Positions 42,801 to 57,800 of a stretch of DNA of 64,000 nt are shown here, piece by piece. This stretch comes from an uncultured Clostridia bacterium (GTDB taxonomy: Bacteria > Bacillota > Clostridia > UBA1381): positions 1-64,000 of the forward strand of contig CANQDD010000042.1 in assembly GCA_947591315.1 (NCBI GenBank), written 5' to 3'. The first letter of the stretch is position 1. Every line of letters begins with the position of its first letter. The position numbers and the translations under genes were made by a program. The notes beneath the pieces were generated by a model that did not search any database, was not told the DNA's origin, and saw nothing but the letters and a program-made list of their open reading frames with translations.

Positions 42801-45800
42801 CTTTCCGCTTTCGTCCGCGCCGTTTTCGAGCGGGAGCGTCATTGTAATCTTCGCGTCGGAAGCGAGAGCCTTTGCCCAAATGTTAAGCTCCGTATCCTGC
42901 TCGCTTATAACCTTCTCAAATACGCCGTGAACACTGATGTCGTCGTATTCCTTAAAGGTATCCATCTCCTCCGGAGTTACGGCTCTTACCTTGAGAGTTT
43001 CGTAATCGTCGTCGGTTACGTCCATGTTCTTAAGCGCAATCTTCATGAAGTCAAGACCGCCGAAGTAGAGGTCTCTGTTGAGTACGAGCATGTAGTCAAC
43101 CGTATTCTTGCCGTTTTCGGACGTTACTCTTATAACGTACTTCGTCGTTTCCGTATTGTTGTCGAGCGCAAGCTCCGCCTTCTTCCACTCATACTCGGGA
43201 TCATCCGTGTTGTCACGAACCTCCGCGCCGGCGGACTTGTTGAGAACCTGTATCGACGCTCTGTTAGCCGTCTTAATGGTTACGTTCGCCGTCGGGTTGG
43301 TGAGCGGCTGCGAATTGAAGGACGTTATACCCTCCTTATACAGCTCCTTGCCGTCTACCGTCACGCTCGCGATGCTTGTGTCGTCGCTTCTGCGCACGAT
43401 GGTAAGAGTATACGTCTTGGCGAGCGTTGTGCTCTCCGTCGGCGTTACTCTGATTGTTACTTCCTTCGACGGTGCGGAAGCGTCTATATGCGTTGTCACG
43501 TCAAGCGTTCCGACTCTCGACTTACCCTCCGCGGTAACGGTCGAAGTGCTTTCCGTCGGGATAATCTGCAGCTTGATATCCTCCGTCGAATTGGATATTA
43601 CAAGCCTGTATGTATTGTCGCCCGTCTTGTCGGCAACGTCCTCGGTCGCCGTACCCTTCTGGGCTATGATACTGTAAATTCCCGCTTCCTGTGTCTTTTT
43701 ATTGATATACAGCGGGTACGCGGCGGTATGACCTATGCCGTCGCTTACCTTAATGGTATACGCGTTCTGTACCTGATCCTCCGCAAGCTGAAGTATTCTG
43801 CGGTCTATACGCAGCTCTTGGCTCGTGTTTACAACATTGCCCTCTTCGTCCACTGCGTCGCCGGCTGTATAACCCTCGATTATGTCGCCGTCCTTGTCGA
43901 GCAGCTGCAGCGTGTATCCCTTCCTTGCGTCGAAGGTAACGGTTACGAACTGATATGTCTTATCCGCGTCAACCGTTGCCACAAATGCGCCGTACTCGTT
44001 TGAACGTACAACTGTGGACAGAGCATCAAGCTCATCCTGCGTATATACGAATACGTTCTTGAGGTTCGCGTTACCCTTTGTTATAACGAGATTTCTCGTC
44101 GTTACGTCGGTATCGCCGAACGGAGCCACTCTGATGCTGAGCGGTATTGTGAATACCGACTGGCCCAATACGTCGATTGAGTAATCCTGCTCGTCGGAGT
44201 CGAATACCCAGTCGCCTTCGCCAATCTTAACCTGAGCGTCAGGATCGCTTGCCTTCACGGAGATCCTTACCTTCTTCGCGTTCGGAAGCGTCTGGTACGA
44301 ATACTGTACCTTGTTGAAGTAGCGTCTGTCGCCGTCCGTGTAAACCTCTTCAAGCTGCGGTGATACCTTGATGAACTTGATAAGGTTATACGATACTTCA
44401 GGCTCCTTGGTGCCGAATTTACCGTGTGATGTGATTGTATACGGTATTTCAACAACGCTCGCTTCAACATTGTATACGTAATCGAGCAGTCCGTCATTGC
44501 TTGTCATAAGCGGCTCTGCGTCAAACGGGTTGGTATCGTTGGGCGCGTACAGAGTGATTATCTGCTTCTCATTCGCGCCTCTTATGATAATATGACCCTG
44601 CGACTTCTGCTCGCCTATGAGGTTTATGATATGCTTATTGTCATACGAATACGTATCGCCGTCCTTGGTGTAAACGTCGTCAGCGTTCGGATTAACCCTC
44701 GTGCTGTCTACCGTTCTTGTGCTTGTTATCGTATCCGCGCCTACCGTCGTCGTTACGTCGTAGGTGAAGTATACGCCCTCCTTGCCCGTGTCAACGTCCT
44801 TTGAAACGTCGGTATCATCGTCGCCGGCGTAAAGGATCGTCAGCTTATATGTATTCGAGTTGCCTGTTGCTTCGCCGTTATCGTTATAGTCGGCGGCCTT
44901 TACGATGAACATAAGGTTCGTTTCACCGCTCTTGCTCTGCTCTATCTCCTCAAATACGCCGCCTCTGTACTTCTCGATTCCTCCTTCGGGGAGCGTACCC
45001 GTGCTATAGTCGGGGTTATTCATGAGAACCACGCTTGCGGTCTTACCCGAAGGCAGTATGGAGATATTTATCGGATCACGTCTGTTGACGGTCGCAACAT
45101 ACTCGTTAGACGCTATGCTGCGGCTGAACAGGCTTATATCTACATCCGTGTTATTCGCCGCTACGAGCAGCTTATTGTTTACGTATACCTGGTCTACCGT
45201 CGATACCGAACGGTCTCTCGAAATGTTGAGAGTGTAAACCTGGTGGTATACATCCGAGGACGAAGTCGTTTCAAACGTCAGCGATATTTCGTCCGAGTTC
45301 AAGGTATACCAGTAAATGAGCTGACCGAGAGACGAAACATTCGTAACCGAGCCGCCCTTTGCGGACTTGCCGTTCGCCTCTATATTTGTATAGCCGTTAA
45401 GAGCGTTGATCTCTATCTCGGCATTCTGCCACTCGCTGCCCTCGCCGGTCTGCGGTATTGCAACGTCATAAATCGTCTGGTTCTCCGGTCTGGGCTTCGC
45501 AACTATGCCGTTAACCTTAACCTCACCCACGTCGGTTCTGTTTGACGACGTGTAGAGCTTAATGCGGTATATCTGCTTAGCTCTCGGCGTCTTTGCCGGA
45601 TTAGCTTTGTCGTAATACTTCGAGTATACGGTAAGCTCAATCACGTTAACCGCCGCTTCGAGATCTATATCGTCCGCGCTGAGCGGAGCTTCCTCGTTCC
45701 AAATATACGTCTGAGCGCCTATTTCCTCATCACGCATCGGCTTACCTTCAATAAGCTCGTCGTTGTCGCCGAGGTAATATGGCGTCATCTTTACATGACT

Positions 45801-48800
45801 TATGATAGCGTTCTCGGACTTCGCCTCAACGAACAGATGCTCGTAATCAGCCACCATGAAGTTGTACGACGGTATATCGTCCTCATCGAGGTAGAAGTCG
45901 TCGCCGTCATATGTGACGTAACTTATATCCGTAGGAGCGTTAACAGCCGTGTACTTGCTTACGGTCTTAAGACCTATCTCATCGTCGTCGCCGACGAGCC
46001 AGAGAACGTACTCCTTCTCCGCGCCGCCGCTGTGCGGACGTACCTTTATGCTGTAGTACTCTTGGCTCTTAATCTTAACGCCGCCGTCAATATGCGCCGC
46101 TCTGTCATCACGGAGCGAGCCGCTTATATTGTTGTCTTGTATAAGTACCTTCGGCGTTTCCGTTTCGGGTGAGTTAAGCTCTACCGACTGCACGCGTCTT
46201 ATATCGGTGATAACCGCGTGCTCGTTGTTGAGGATAATCGTCAATGTGGCGTATCTGTCCTCCGGATTTGCCGCTTCCGTATTCTTTTCGGGAGCCTTAG
46301 CGTACCATACCGAATCGTTATTCGCCCAGTATTCGCCCGGTCTGCCCATTTCGACTATGATACTCTTAATTCTCGTATCATCGTCCTTAGCCGAAAGCAG
46401 GAGCGGATACTTCTTCACGTCGTCATCGGACTTAGAGCCTTCGGACTTGACGCGGAGCTGATACTCACCGTTGTTGTACGAGGTCGAGAGATTGCTTATT
46501 GCTCTCTTTAACGCTTCGTCAACCGTAGTGAAGCCGTTATCGTTATTCTCCACAACCCACTCGCCGTTAACCTTCGTGTAAAGCGCTATCTGCGCTCCCG
46601 TCGATTCGGGCGTTACGTATACGTTACCGTTTATCGTCGCCTGACCGCTGTTATAGTAGATGATAAACGCGGGGGTGTCGTCGGTATACTCATTCTCGTC
46701 GAATGTGAACCTGTCGGGATTATCCTTCAGGATTTCCTTTATCGCGCCTATAGTCGTCTTTTCTGACTCTGTGCCTATATCCGTACCTTCTACGCGGTCG
46801 ATTTCGGCTGTCGTGTTCTTGCGCGTAATCTGGAGGATATAATAGTTGTCATTGTTGGGCGTTCTTACAACCGTACCGTCCTGAGCCGTTACGTAGATAT
46901 GGATTACAGGTATTTCGGCATCATGGTCGTATGCCGAGCCGTCATCAGTCTTAGGCGTATCCATTGTATCTCTGAATACGTGCAGGAACGGTGTCTTCGG
47001 ATCGTCAAGACCGAGATGCGCCATTTCGTTTGTCGTTTCTATGCGGAGGTCGTAAGTGTCCGCGGTGTTGGAGATGCTCGTAGAGTAGATGCCGTTTATA
47101 AGCTCTACCTCATAGCCATCCACCCAAACTCTGATACTCGTGTCGTCGGACATAAGGATCGACGCGAATTCATATTCCTTCGTATATTCCTTAACCTCAT
47201 TCGTGTTGTCATAGTATCCGAGAACCTTGTGAACGACTATCTTATAATCCTGCTGAGCAAATTCCTTGGACAGCTTGTTGTCGAAGGTTACATTCTCGTC
47301 AAAGATGTTTCTCGCATGAGTGATGTTATCCTCGTCGGATTCGTAATAATTGTTATACGGATCTGTCTTTGACTCTATTGTGATATATGTTCCGTCGGTA
47401 GACTCGATATAGAGACGTCCCGAATTTGTGCCTGCCGCCTCATATACGTAGAACTGTCTTACCTTCTTGCCTTCCGTATCCTCCTCGTTTTCGTATCTTG
47501 TAAACTCTCTGTATTCCGTGAAGTTTTGATTGTAACGGAGGTTGAACCTTGTATCGCTAAGCTGCTTTATACCCACGTTGAGGTCGTTCGGCTCAACAAA
47601 GATTACATACTTCTGCTTTCTGCCCGATTCGGACGTTACGTATACCGGTACGTAGTAGCGGTTACGCGTTACATCCTTCTCGGCGAGAACCGCAACAAAC
47701 GGCTCGACCGTCTTACCCGTTACGGGATCGGTCTTAATTTCCTCGCCGTTATATTCAAGCTTCGCCTTCGGGTCGGAGAGCGTTATGTCGAAATCTACCT
47801 GATACGAGAGCTGATCCGTTTCCTCGTTGAGGAATACCGTATACGTCGGTATTATATCAGCGGAGGACTCCGAATTGCCCGTTACGCTGTCGTGAATAAG
47901 CTCGTTCGGTACAGGGTCGTTGTACATTCTCGGCGGGTTGGTGGAGTCGCTGTTCTCGTACTCTTCTCCCGGTGAGATTGTAACTATTGTAATACCCGTA
48001 TCGTCGGACTGCTTGTAAAGCTCAAGCGTGAAGCCGTCAAGCTCATCATCGGTGTTTTCAGAGCCGTACTCCATGCCCTCCACGATATGCTCGTTCGACA
48101 GAATCTCGCCGTTGTCCACATACTCGTAAATCTTAACAATAGTGGACTGCGAATCCTTGCTGAGCTGAATATTTGTTCTCAGCACTTCACCCGCGGCGGT
48201 GTCAATTTCCTTGACAATTCTTTCGCCGTGTTCATCATAAGCCTGATAATCCGTCTTGTAGTCGGAGGTCGGATCATTTGTATCGTAGAGCTTCAGCGTG
48301 CTTATCCATATACGCTTGCCCGTAACGGGATCCGTGGACGGCTGAATAATATGCTCGTTACCGTCCTCATCCTGCTCAATCTGTCTGTTTTCGCCTATGA
48401 GAACCGAGAGTACGTCCGCGCGTGTCGGAATTACTCTTACGTCCACAGTCTGCATATTGTTGAGCACGGGAGCTCTGAACCTATTCGCCGCATCGTCCCA
48501 CTCTGCCGGTACCCATAAGTACGTGCCGTCCGTGCTTACCTGCTTAACCCAAACCTCCTTGGGCGGCTCTACCTTCTTTTCCTCGCGGACGAGCAGGTAG
48601 GTTATGCCGGTGTCTCCGTTTTCGGCTTTTACAACCACAGGTACGACTACGCCTACGCTGAGGTCAACCGTACTCGTGTAGTTTGTTGACGGATTGTACT
48701 GGTTAATATATGTTACGCCGCCGTCAGCCGCCTGCGCGGTGAGGTCGTATTGAGCGTTGTTCGTGCCGAGCTTGTACGCGCTTACGCTGTTGGCTTCTAT

Positions 48801-51800
48801 ATCACGGATATAGCGCTCTTCAATGACTTCTCTGTTATCTTCGTCAGCGATGTATCTTATGTAGTCCTCCATCGAGAAGAACTTACCGATAGCCACATCC
48901 GCGTACTCGTTTGCAGCCTTAACGCCTATCGCCGCCGTTCTGTTTACGCCTGCCTTGGCTTCCGCAACGGTTACGAAGTAACCCTCGAAGCCGGCGGTAT
49001 CGTAAACATCTGTGTCGGCGTTAGCATTAGCCGTGGCGGTCAAGCTTGCCGCCTTGTTGTAGTTGACGTCAAGTCTGCCGTATGTCGTATTGCCGTGCTC
49101 GTCCGTTATGTCGGCATACTTGTGAAGGTCATATTCCTCCTTTTCAATCTCCGCCTTAAACTCATCGCCGGTAAACGTCTTGCCGCTCATGTCGAACGCG
49201 TGCATATAACCTTCGCCGTCGAGAGTTACGTCGGGCGACTGAATTACTATAAGAAGTCTGTAAATCTGCTCGTAGCCGCTTTCACCCGTTACCTTAATTC
49301 TTACGAGGTAATCGAGCGGATCTCTCGTTTCGTTTACATTCTCCGTATCTATTACATAATCCTGAAGTCTTATCTGGCGTGTGAGAGTATAGCCCGCGCC
49401 GTTTACGCCTTCCGCGAACGCAACCTCATTATCGGGCTGCGTCGGGTTAACAGCCATAGTTACCTTAGCGCTCCTGTCGTTAGCCTCCGCTTCGATAGTC
49501 ATCATATTATTCTTCACGAAGTCGGAACGCTTAATCGCAACGTAATACTGATACTTCTTATTCGGATCGTAGTTGGCGGGGTTAGCCGGATCCGTTACCT
49601 TTATAATCTCGTAGCGTGCCGATTCGGGTTCGGATACGTCGGCTACTCTGATAAGACTTACATCATCGTGACCAAGCTCAAGTACAAGGTCGTATTCCTG
49701 CTCGTTATCGCCGGACTTAACCTTGATTCTGAAGTAGTTCTCGGTTACGTTCTCACCGTCCGTGAGCGGCTGCTTCTCGAATACGAGTGTCGGCTCTTCA
49801 CCTTCCGGCGTCTTTTCCGTGAGCTTTCTGTACTCGCCGTAGGTGTACGTGCCGTCCGCCGCTTTCTTCGCAATCGCAATCTGCTGATACGGATGGTCAA
49901 GAGTTATCCTGATGTCAGCCGTGTTCGCGTCAACCTTGTCGTACTTAACCATCTTGCGGAATGTTACAAGACCTGACTCGTTTTCATCGGCTCCCGTTCT
50001 CTTTACCTCGGGTATATCGTAGCCTACCATTTGCGCTGTCTTAGCGTTAGCCGCTATTTCGGTCGTCTGCTTAACAACCGCAAGGTTGAATACGTGGTAA
50101 TCGTCCTCGTATGTCTTGCCTTCCGCGTCGGTTACGCTGAGCTTGTAGTTTGTAACGGTGTCTACCGTATTTGTTTCAAGTACCTGTATACCGCCTTCGT
50201 CGTGTGACTTGAGCTGCGCGTCCGCGGGATTTTCGTCGGTAATCTCAACAGACGACTTCTTCTCCTCGCCCGACGCGTCGGTGTACTTAAAGCCTGCCGC
50301 TTTTATGGTGATGCTGTCGTCGTTCGAGTAATCACCCGGTATCTCCGCAACGTACTGCTGCTGAACTGTATCGTACTTCGCGGGAACGGTGATGTATTCC
50401 GTTGTCTCGTTGCCTTCCGCGTCTGTACCCTTTACTTCATAGATAACCTCGAGAAGCTCGGGCATCGGATATGCTCTGCTGCTGTAAATGCGGATTGTCT
50501 TTTCCTGAGCCGTGCCGACCATCGGGAAGATGGTGAACGGTACCTCGATGTAGCCGGAATCCGTGAACTGACGGTTTTCATCATCGCTGAAGATGTAGTC
50601 AACCTCGTTAACGGTCGGCTTCGTCAGACCTTCGCTGCCAATCTTGACCTGTCCGCCTTCGAGAATTGTAGACACGGTAATTACAGCCGACTTCGCGTCA
50701 TCCGCGACGTAAGCTATGTACTTGCCCTCAACGCTCGGCAGTATTCTGTTGTAGTCAACCGCTACATACGGATCGTCCTCATCGGTTACTCTTATGATTT
50801 CGAGCGTGTAATTCTTTGAAGCCGCTCGTCCTGCCGTCGCATAGATTGTAATGTCAACGGTCGTCTTGCTCTCATCACCGAGAACAAAGTTCTCATATAC
50901 CGCCGGATTCTTATCTATGCTCTTGGGCGTGTTGGCAGTTACGGAGCTTTGCTTGTATTCAATAGGCTCCGCTTCCTTATATGTAGCTCTCGTGAGTATA
51001 TCGCCTATCGTCACGTTCGCGGGCACGATTATCTGATACGTCGTGTCGCCTGACTTAACGGCGGTGTACGTCTTGCCGTTCTCCGACGTCTTATCGGTGA
51101 ACGTAATCTCATCGATCGACGTTACGTACTCGTCTCTGTAGAGGTAGAGAATATACTCGCGTCTTTCTGTCTTTTCAACCTCTCTTTCTTCGGTTATCGG
51201 GTTGCCTTCCTCATCGGAATCACCCGTCTCAACCGTTTCGGTTGTGTGATATGTCTGCTCTACCGCAAGCTTAACAGCCGTTATGTTGTTGGTTGAAACG
51301 ATCTTTCTGTTTTCAACCTCCACAACGGATACGTTCTGCGCGTCGTACCATGTCGCATGACGGTCAGCTATTTCATGGTCGGAGTTGACGGGTATGGAAG
51401 CTACCTCGACAACCGAAGCCTTCTGACCTTCGATGTAAACCGTCGCGCCTATGAGTTCCCTGCCGTCGGCGTCATGACTGTTCAGGATATAGGTGTAGTA
51501 GTCTATATTGCCGTCGGCGTCCTTATGCGCTTTCGCTCTGTTAAGGCTTTCCGTTTGAGCATGCTTGTGAGGCTCTTCCATCTCGGTCGGATCACCTGTC
51601 GTGTTGTACTGAGCCGTCACGTACGGAGTAATATCCAAGCTCTTATTCTCCGCGATAAGCGCTACCTTAACCTTTCTTGTGCCGTCAGCCTTTAACGTGC
51701 CGTCCTCATATTCGTCAAACTGCGCGTAGTACAGCGATACGTCGTCAACGTCAACGCCCTCGATGAGATAGTACGGCGTATGGTCGTAATCATCATCATC

Positions 51801-54800
51801 AACGCCTGTGTTATATGTCATTCTAAGACCGTTGTTTTCAACCGCCGCGTGCGGATTGCTTGCATCCTCGGCGATAAGCTCATTGCCGTCGCTGTCAAGC
51901 AGCTTAAGAACGTCCGCAGAATACCGTGCGGAAATCTTGAGAGTACCCTTGCCCTTAAGATGTCCGTCCTCGGCGGGTTCTATCGTGTCAAGCGGTATGG
52001 ATACACTGTAGAGCTCCTTAAGGTCGTTTATGAGTACGGGAACATTGAAGTCATCGTTCGTTGCCGTATCGTGAACGTTTCTAAGCTCATAATCATTGCT
52101 CGTGAGGTATCCTCTCTCAATGAACCAGTCGGTGTCGCGTACCTCGCCGAAGTACTTCTCATGATTGCTGTCAAGGATATAGAGCAGACCTTGCGTTCTG
52201 TCGTCATCTTCAGCGATTACCTGGAATGTCGCTCTCATATCCGTGCCGTTCTCGTAATCCTGAACAACGAGAACCGCCGTACCTTCACTGTTCGCGTGAA
52301 CAGTGGACGTATTCTTTGTAAAGTCGATTACATGGCTGCCGTCTGTATCAAGGATATAGTAGCCGTAATCTTTATTGTTATCATTGTCGTCGCCGGTGAT
52401 ATAGAATCTCGGCATCGTTATCTTGACAGCCGTATTTGTGCCGACAGGCATTATCTTCGACGACGGAACTATGCTCGCAAGCTGTCCGGCGATAAGCGTC
52501 GGCTTCCATACGTCTACAACCTTACTCGTTACATTGCCAAGCGTATCGCGGTTCACACCTGCCGCGCCGAGCGCAAGCTGTCCGTCGTTATTGAGACCGA
52601 AGCCGTACATAAGACCATTCTTCGCCTTAAGAGCGTCGTCGGGTTTCGTGCTTCTGCCCACTATCGTGAACGCGCCGCCTGCCGAAATCGTGAGCGCTTC
52701 AAGGGTGCTCTGCTGATATTCTACATCTGATGTACCCGTACCCTGTACCGCATCAGTTACCTCTATGTATTCGGGTGTAACAACCGGCTTCGGATTCGTC
52801 TCGCTCTGCTGCGTCGGATCGCCGAGACGGCCGTTCGCGGAGCTTCCCCAGCCCGCAACCTTCTGGTCGTTGAACATTGCCAGGCCGTGCGTTACGCCTA
52901 TAGCAAGCTCTACGATATAGTTGTTGTCCTTATCAATCTTTGTTACGTCTATAAGTCCCGGAGCGTAGATAGTCTTACCGTCCGTATTTGTAAACGGAGT
53001 CTCGGACGAAACATCTCTTCCGAGCTGCTGCTCCTGCTTGTCCTCGTTACCCCACGCGATAGCAGTACCGTCGTTAAGGAGAGCGACAGCGAATCCAAGT
53101 CCGCTGTAGATGCGGATTACCTTGCCGTCGTAATTAACAACCTCGCCGTTTTCCTTCTCTATGGTAAGATCCACGCGGGTAGGTCTTACAAATTCCTGCT
53201 CGGATGACTTATAGTCGATCTGTCCGTCAATGTTGTTGCCCCAGCCCCAAACCGTACCGTCGTAACGGATTGCGAATACGGTCTGACCACCGCTGCGGCG
53301 GTTAATGTCAACCACGTTGTTGATATTCTTAACTATTACAGGCTCGATCGCCATTTCCTTAACGGCGTCGGAGTCGTTGCCGAGCTGTCCGTACTCGTTC
53401 CAGCCCCAGGCGTACAGTATACCGCTCTCTGTGAGTATTACGGTATGGTGTGTACCCGTGGAAGCCTTAACAGCGCCGGTAAGCGGCTTTCTCGTGCCGT
53501 CCGCTGCGGCGATCGTTACCTGTTCGGGAGACGGAACCATGTTGTAAATCGACGGGTTGTAATTCAGACCGAGCTGTCCGCGGTCGTTGCGTCCCCATGT
53601 GTATACGCTGCCCTTATTCGTCAGCGCAACCGAATGGTACTGTCCCGTGTAAACCTTTGTCACATACTCGTCCTCGACGAGATGTTCGTCGAAGAACGTT
53701 ATTCTCTGCGGAACCTGGTCTACTATCTCGTCGGTGTTGCCGATACCGAGCTGTCCGTACGTGTTCTTACCGAATGCCCATACGGAGCCGTCCTGCTTAA
53801 GAACAATCGTATGCTCCTGACCGGACGCTACCATCGGCGCAACCTTGCCTTCCGCGTCTATGGTCGTTATGAAGTAAACTATTCTTTCGTCATGGTCGCG
53901 GTTGTCGTCTATCTGTCTTGTAACAACCACATGCGTGAGACCTGTGTTATCGCCGCCGGTTACGAGTACGCCAGTTCCGGTTTCGTCAAGCTGCGCCGTC
54001 GCGATGGACTCATTCTTGCTCTCCGCGTCTATATCGCTTGTGCTGTCATAATCCACAAGCAGGTTAAATCTGTTTGCTCCGGGCAGGTCAAGCGCAACGG
54101 TCTCACCTGTGTGTACCGTTACCTCGTTATACATCGTTACTACCTTTGAGCCGCCTATAACAACAGGCGTATCGCTGCGTGTTTCGATGCTTGTGAGACC
54201 AAATCTCTGACTGTCGCCCTGCGTGTAGTCACCCCAGCCGTATACAACACCGTTCTTGTCCGCGAATACGCTGTAGTGATTGCCTGCCGAAATGCTCATC
54301 GCGGAAATACCGTCGAGATACGTCTTGTTATCTCTCGGCGTATGCGCGTACTGTATCGTGCCGTCAATCATACCGCCGATACCAAGCTCGCCGTAGGTGT
54401 TGTCACCGAAGGTGTAAACCGTGCCGTCCTTGTCGGTGAGCATCGAGTGGTTCTCACCCGCGGAAATGCTGTAAATATTTGCCGCGTTTATACCCGGCAT
54501 ACCCGCCTGCGGGAGAACCGTACCCATACCGAGCTGTCCGTAATCGTTGCTGCCGAACGCAACCGCGGTAGCGTTGTAGTACAGAGCCATGCTGTGGCGT
54601 CCACCAGCCGCAACGGATACGATGTGATTATCGTAATGCTCGTTGACACCCGTTATCGCGAACGACGGTATCTTTGTCGGAACTGCGGCATTAGCGCTAA
54701 GTCCCGGTATGCCGAGTCTGTTATCCTCATAGTTACCGGAAGCGTAAACCGTACCGTTCATCTGGAGGTACAGCGTATGCTCCTTGCCTATGGATACTTC

Positions 54801-57800
54801 TCTTACCTGAGCTATGTTAAGTCTTGTCGGCTTGTCGGTCTTTTCCGTTTCAGCGCCGAGACCTATTCTGCCCTTCGAGTTGTCGCCCCATACGTATACA
54901 TTACCGAGGCTTGTAACAGCGGCGCTTACGCCGTCGCCCGCCGCAACGGATACGAACTTCTCACCTTCTTCAAGGCCTTCAACCTTTATCTTGTCGAAGT
55001 AGTTGCGACTCTCACCCTCTGTGCCGAGCTGTCCCTTTGAGTTGTCGCCCGTTGTCCATATATTGCCCTCACTGTCAAGAGCGATGGAGTGATTTCTTCC
55101 CGCCGCCGCGTCAACATAGAATGTGTCGAGCGTTACCGCCACGTGCGGAGCGTCGTAGGATATGTTGTTGGTCGTGCCGAGCTGACCGTCCGTATTCGCG
55201 CCGAAGCCCCAGATTGTACCGTCGTGGCGTACCATTATCGTATGGTTCTCGCCCGCGTCAACCTTCGGCTGGAAGTAATGCTCGTTGTAGTACGTCGCTT
55301 CCTTCGGAATTACAACTACCTTTATGTAAGAACTCTTGTTTATGCTGCCGGTTTCCTTAGCCATCACGTACGTTATACCGGACTTAAGACCCTTGACATT
55401 AGCATAATGCTGACCTTCTGCCGTAGTCGAAGCAAGCGACAGAATATCGCTGCTGTCCGTTGTGAGACTGTGCGTGGTGTATATGAAGTTGTAGTTTGTA
55501 TCCGCGTCATTGTTTATCTTGTATACGTTGAACGCGTTATAGTATGCCTGGAGGTAAGTCTCCTCTTCCTCCTTAATATATATCGTGCCGTAGCCGACGG
55601 CAACAATATCGCCGAGCGTGCCGTCCGCGTTTACGGTCACCTTGTTGATCTCAATCTGTGAGTCGCCGCAGATTATGAAGCTGTTTACATCGGTAGTGTC
55701 GCCGTTTGCAAGCTGACCCGCGCCGTTTTCACCGATACCCCATACGCGGCCCTCGCTGTCAACAAGGAACGCCTGCTTGTAGCCCGCGGTCATGAAGTCA
55801 ATATTCGCGGGTGCGGAGGTCATAACTATCGGCTTAACAACATTGCTGTTAAGCATTGCTTCCGCCGCCGCAATACCTATCTGACCAACGGAGTTGTCGC
55901 CCCAGCCGAACAGCTTTTCATTGCCGTCACCGTCTATCGCGAGCGCGTACGACGAATTGGCTGACGCCGCAAGGTTCACGGCTGTGTAAACCTTCTTTGT
56001 CTCCTCTGACAGACTCTCGTCAAAGACTGTTTCGGAAAGCTCTACCTTAACCGCCTTAGACTCTTCCGCGACGCTGCCCTGACCGAGCTGTCCGTAATTG
56101 TTGCTTCCGTACGCCCACAGCTCCTTATCGCCGTCAAGAGCAAGTACATGGCTTGCGCCTGCGGCAATCTGAACTATGGACAGGTCGCTGCCGTCCTCAC
56201 GTTTTAAGGGCAGCTTATGCGGAGCGCCGTCGGCTACAATCTGCCATACGGTACCCTGTCTGGTGAGAGCGTACAGACCGCTTATCTGCATTACGTTCTC
56301 AAGATTCGGTATAAGCTTTATCTTGCCGGAGTTCTGCGCGAACAGATCGCCCATTCCGTATACAAGACCGTTCTGAGCGTTATCCTCCTGTACAAGTATA
56401 AGAACGGTGTTATCCTGAACGGCAAGCTGCGTTACGTTTTCTATCGGCTTACCGTCCGTGCCGAGTACGAGTACCGGCTCCGCCGTGTTCTTCGCCGTTG
56501 TACCCGAGCCGAGCTGTCCGTAGGTATTGTCGCCCCACGCGTACAGCTTGCCGTCGCTCGTTACCGCGTATGACGCGTTCTTGCCCGCCGCGACAAACTT
56601 AATCTCAGGTTCGGTTTCTCCGTCCGCTGTCGGGAACGTCACTCTTCCTACGGCGTTCGCATCATCTCTGCCAAGCTGTCCGTAGGTATTGCCGCCCCAT
56701 GTCCAAACGCTGCCGTCCGACTTTAAGACAACGGTGTGGTTTTCACCCGCGGCAACTATCGGGCTGTAATTACCGCCCTTGCCGATTACCGTTACGTCGA
56801 AGTACGCCGTCAGACCGCCGACCTCGAGCTTGAGCTTCGACTTGCCGGCTCTCTTACCTTTAATTGTGGGTTTGGTTGTTTCAGCACCGCTTTCAACGGT
56901 GAATATTCTCTCGTCAACCGATGAATACTTCGGATTTGTAAGCTCGCTGCCTCTGTCAATTATGAGGTTAAACGCAGGCTGCGCCTTATATTTGGGCGAT
57001 ACCTCAAGCGTGTCGCCCACGTTGAGCTTATACGACGTCGGAACTACCTCAAGCTGACCTTGACCTACAAGTACGGGTACCTGTGAATCCGTCTCGTCAA
57101 GGTTGCCGAGCTGACCGAAGCTGTTAAGACCTGCCGTCCACATGAAGCCGTTGTCTTCAAGCATGGACGTTACGCTGTAGCCCGCGTCAATATCCATTAT
57201 ATTCTTATCGGTGTCCTCTATGGATTCGCCCGACGAGCCGTCGATCGCCGTAAACTTAACCTTCTTCGGCTTCAGGATTTGCGACGCATCAGCCGAATTG
57301 CCAAGCTCGCCATTCTTGTTGTCGCCCCACGTGTATACGCTGTACTTGTAGCCGTCTTCTTCGTTTCCGAGACGAACAAGCGCAACGCTGTGGTCGTCAC
57401 CCGCCGCTATGCGGACAACGTGACCGAGAACTGATATTTCTTTATTTGTATATTCTCCGTCTGCAAGCTGTTTTACGTTTACGGTTACGCTTGATTCTCC
57501 TTCTTCATCGGGCAGAACATATTCTGCGTCCATGCTGCCGCTGTCGGTGCCGTTGCCGAGCTGACCTTCTGTATTGTCGCCCCACGCGTATACGGTGCCG
57601 TCCTTTGTAAGCGCGAGCGAGTGGAGATCCGTCGATGCTATATCGACTATATTGTTCAGGATATAATCATTTGTCGAAGCAGCCTCATTGGTGCCCGCAA
57701 AGCCTGTATTTCTGTTGAAGCTCGACTTTGTCGGATCCTTCGGCAGCTGCCATACGGTGCCGTTGAACTTCAATACGTTGTTGCCCGCTATACCGCTTAC

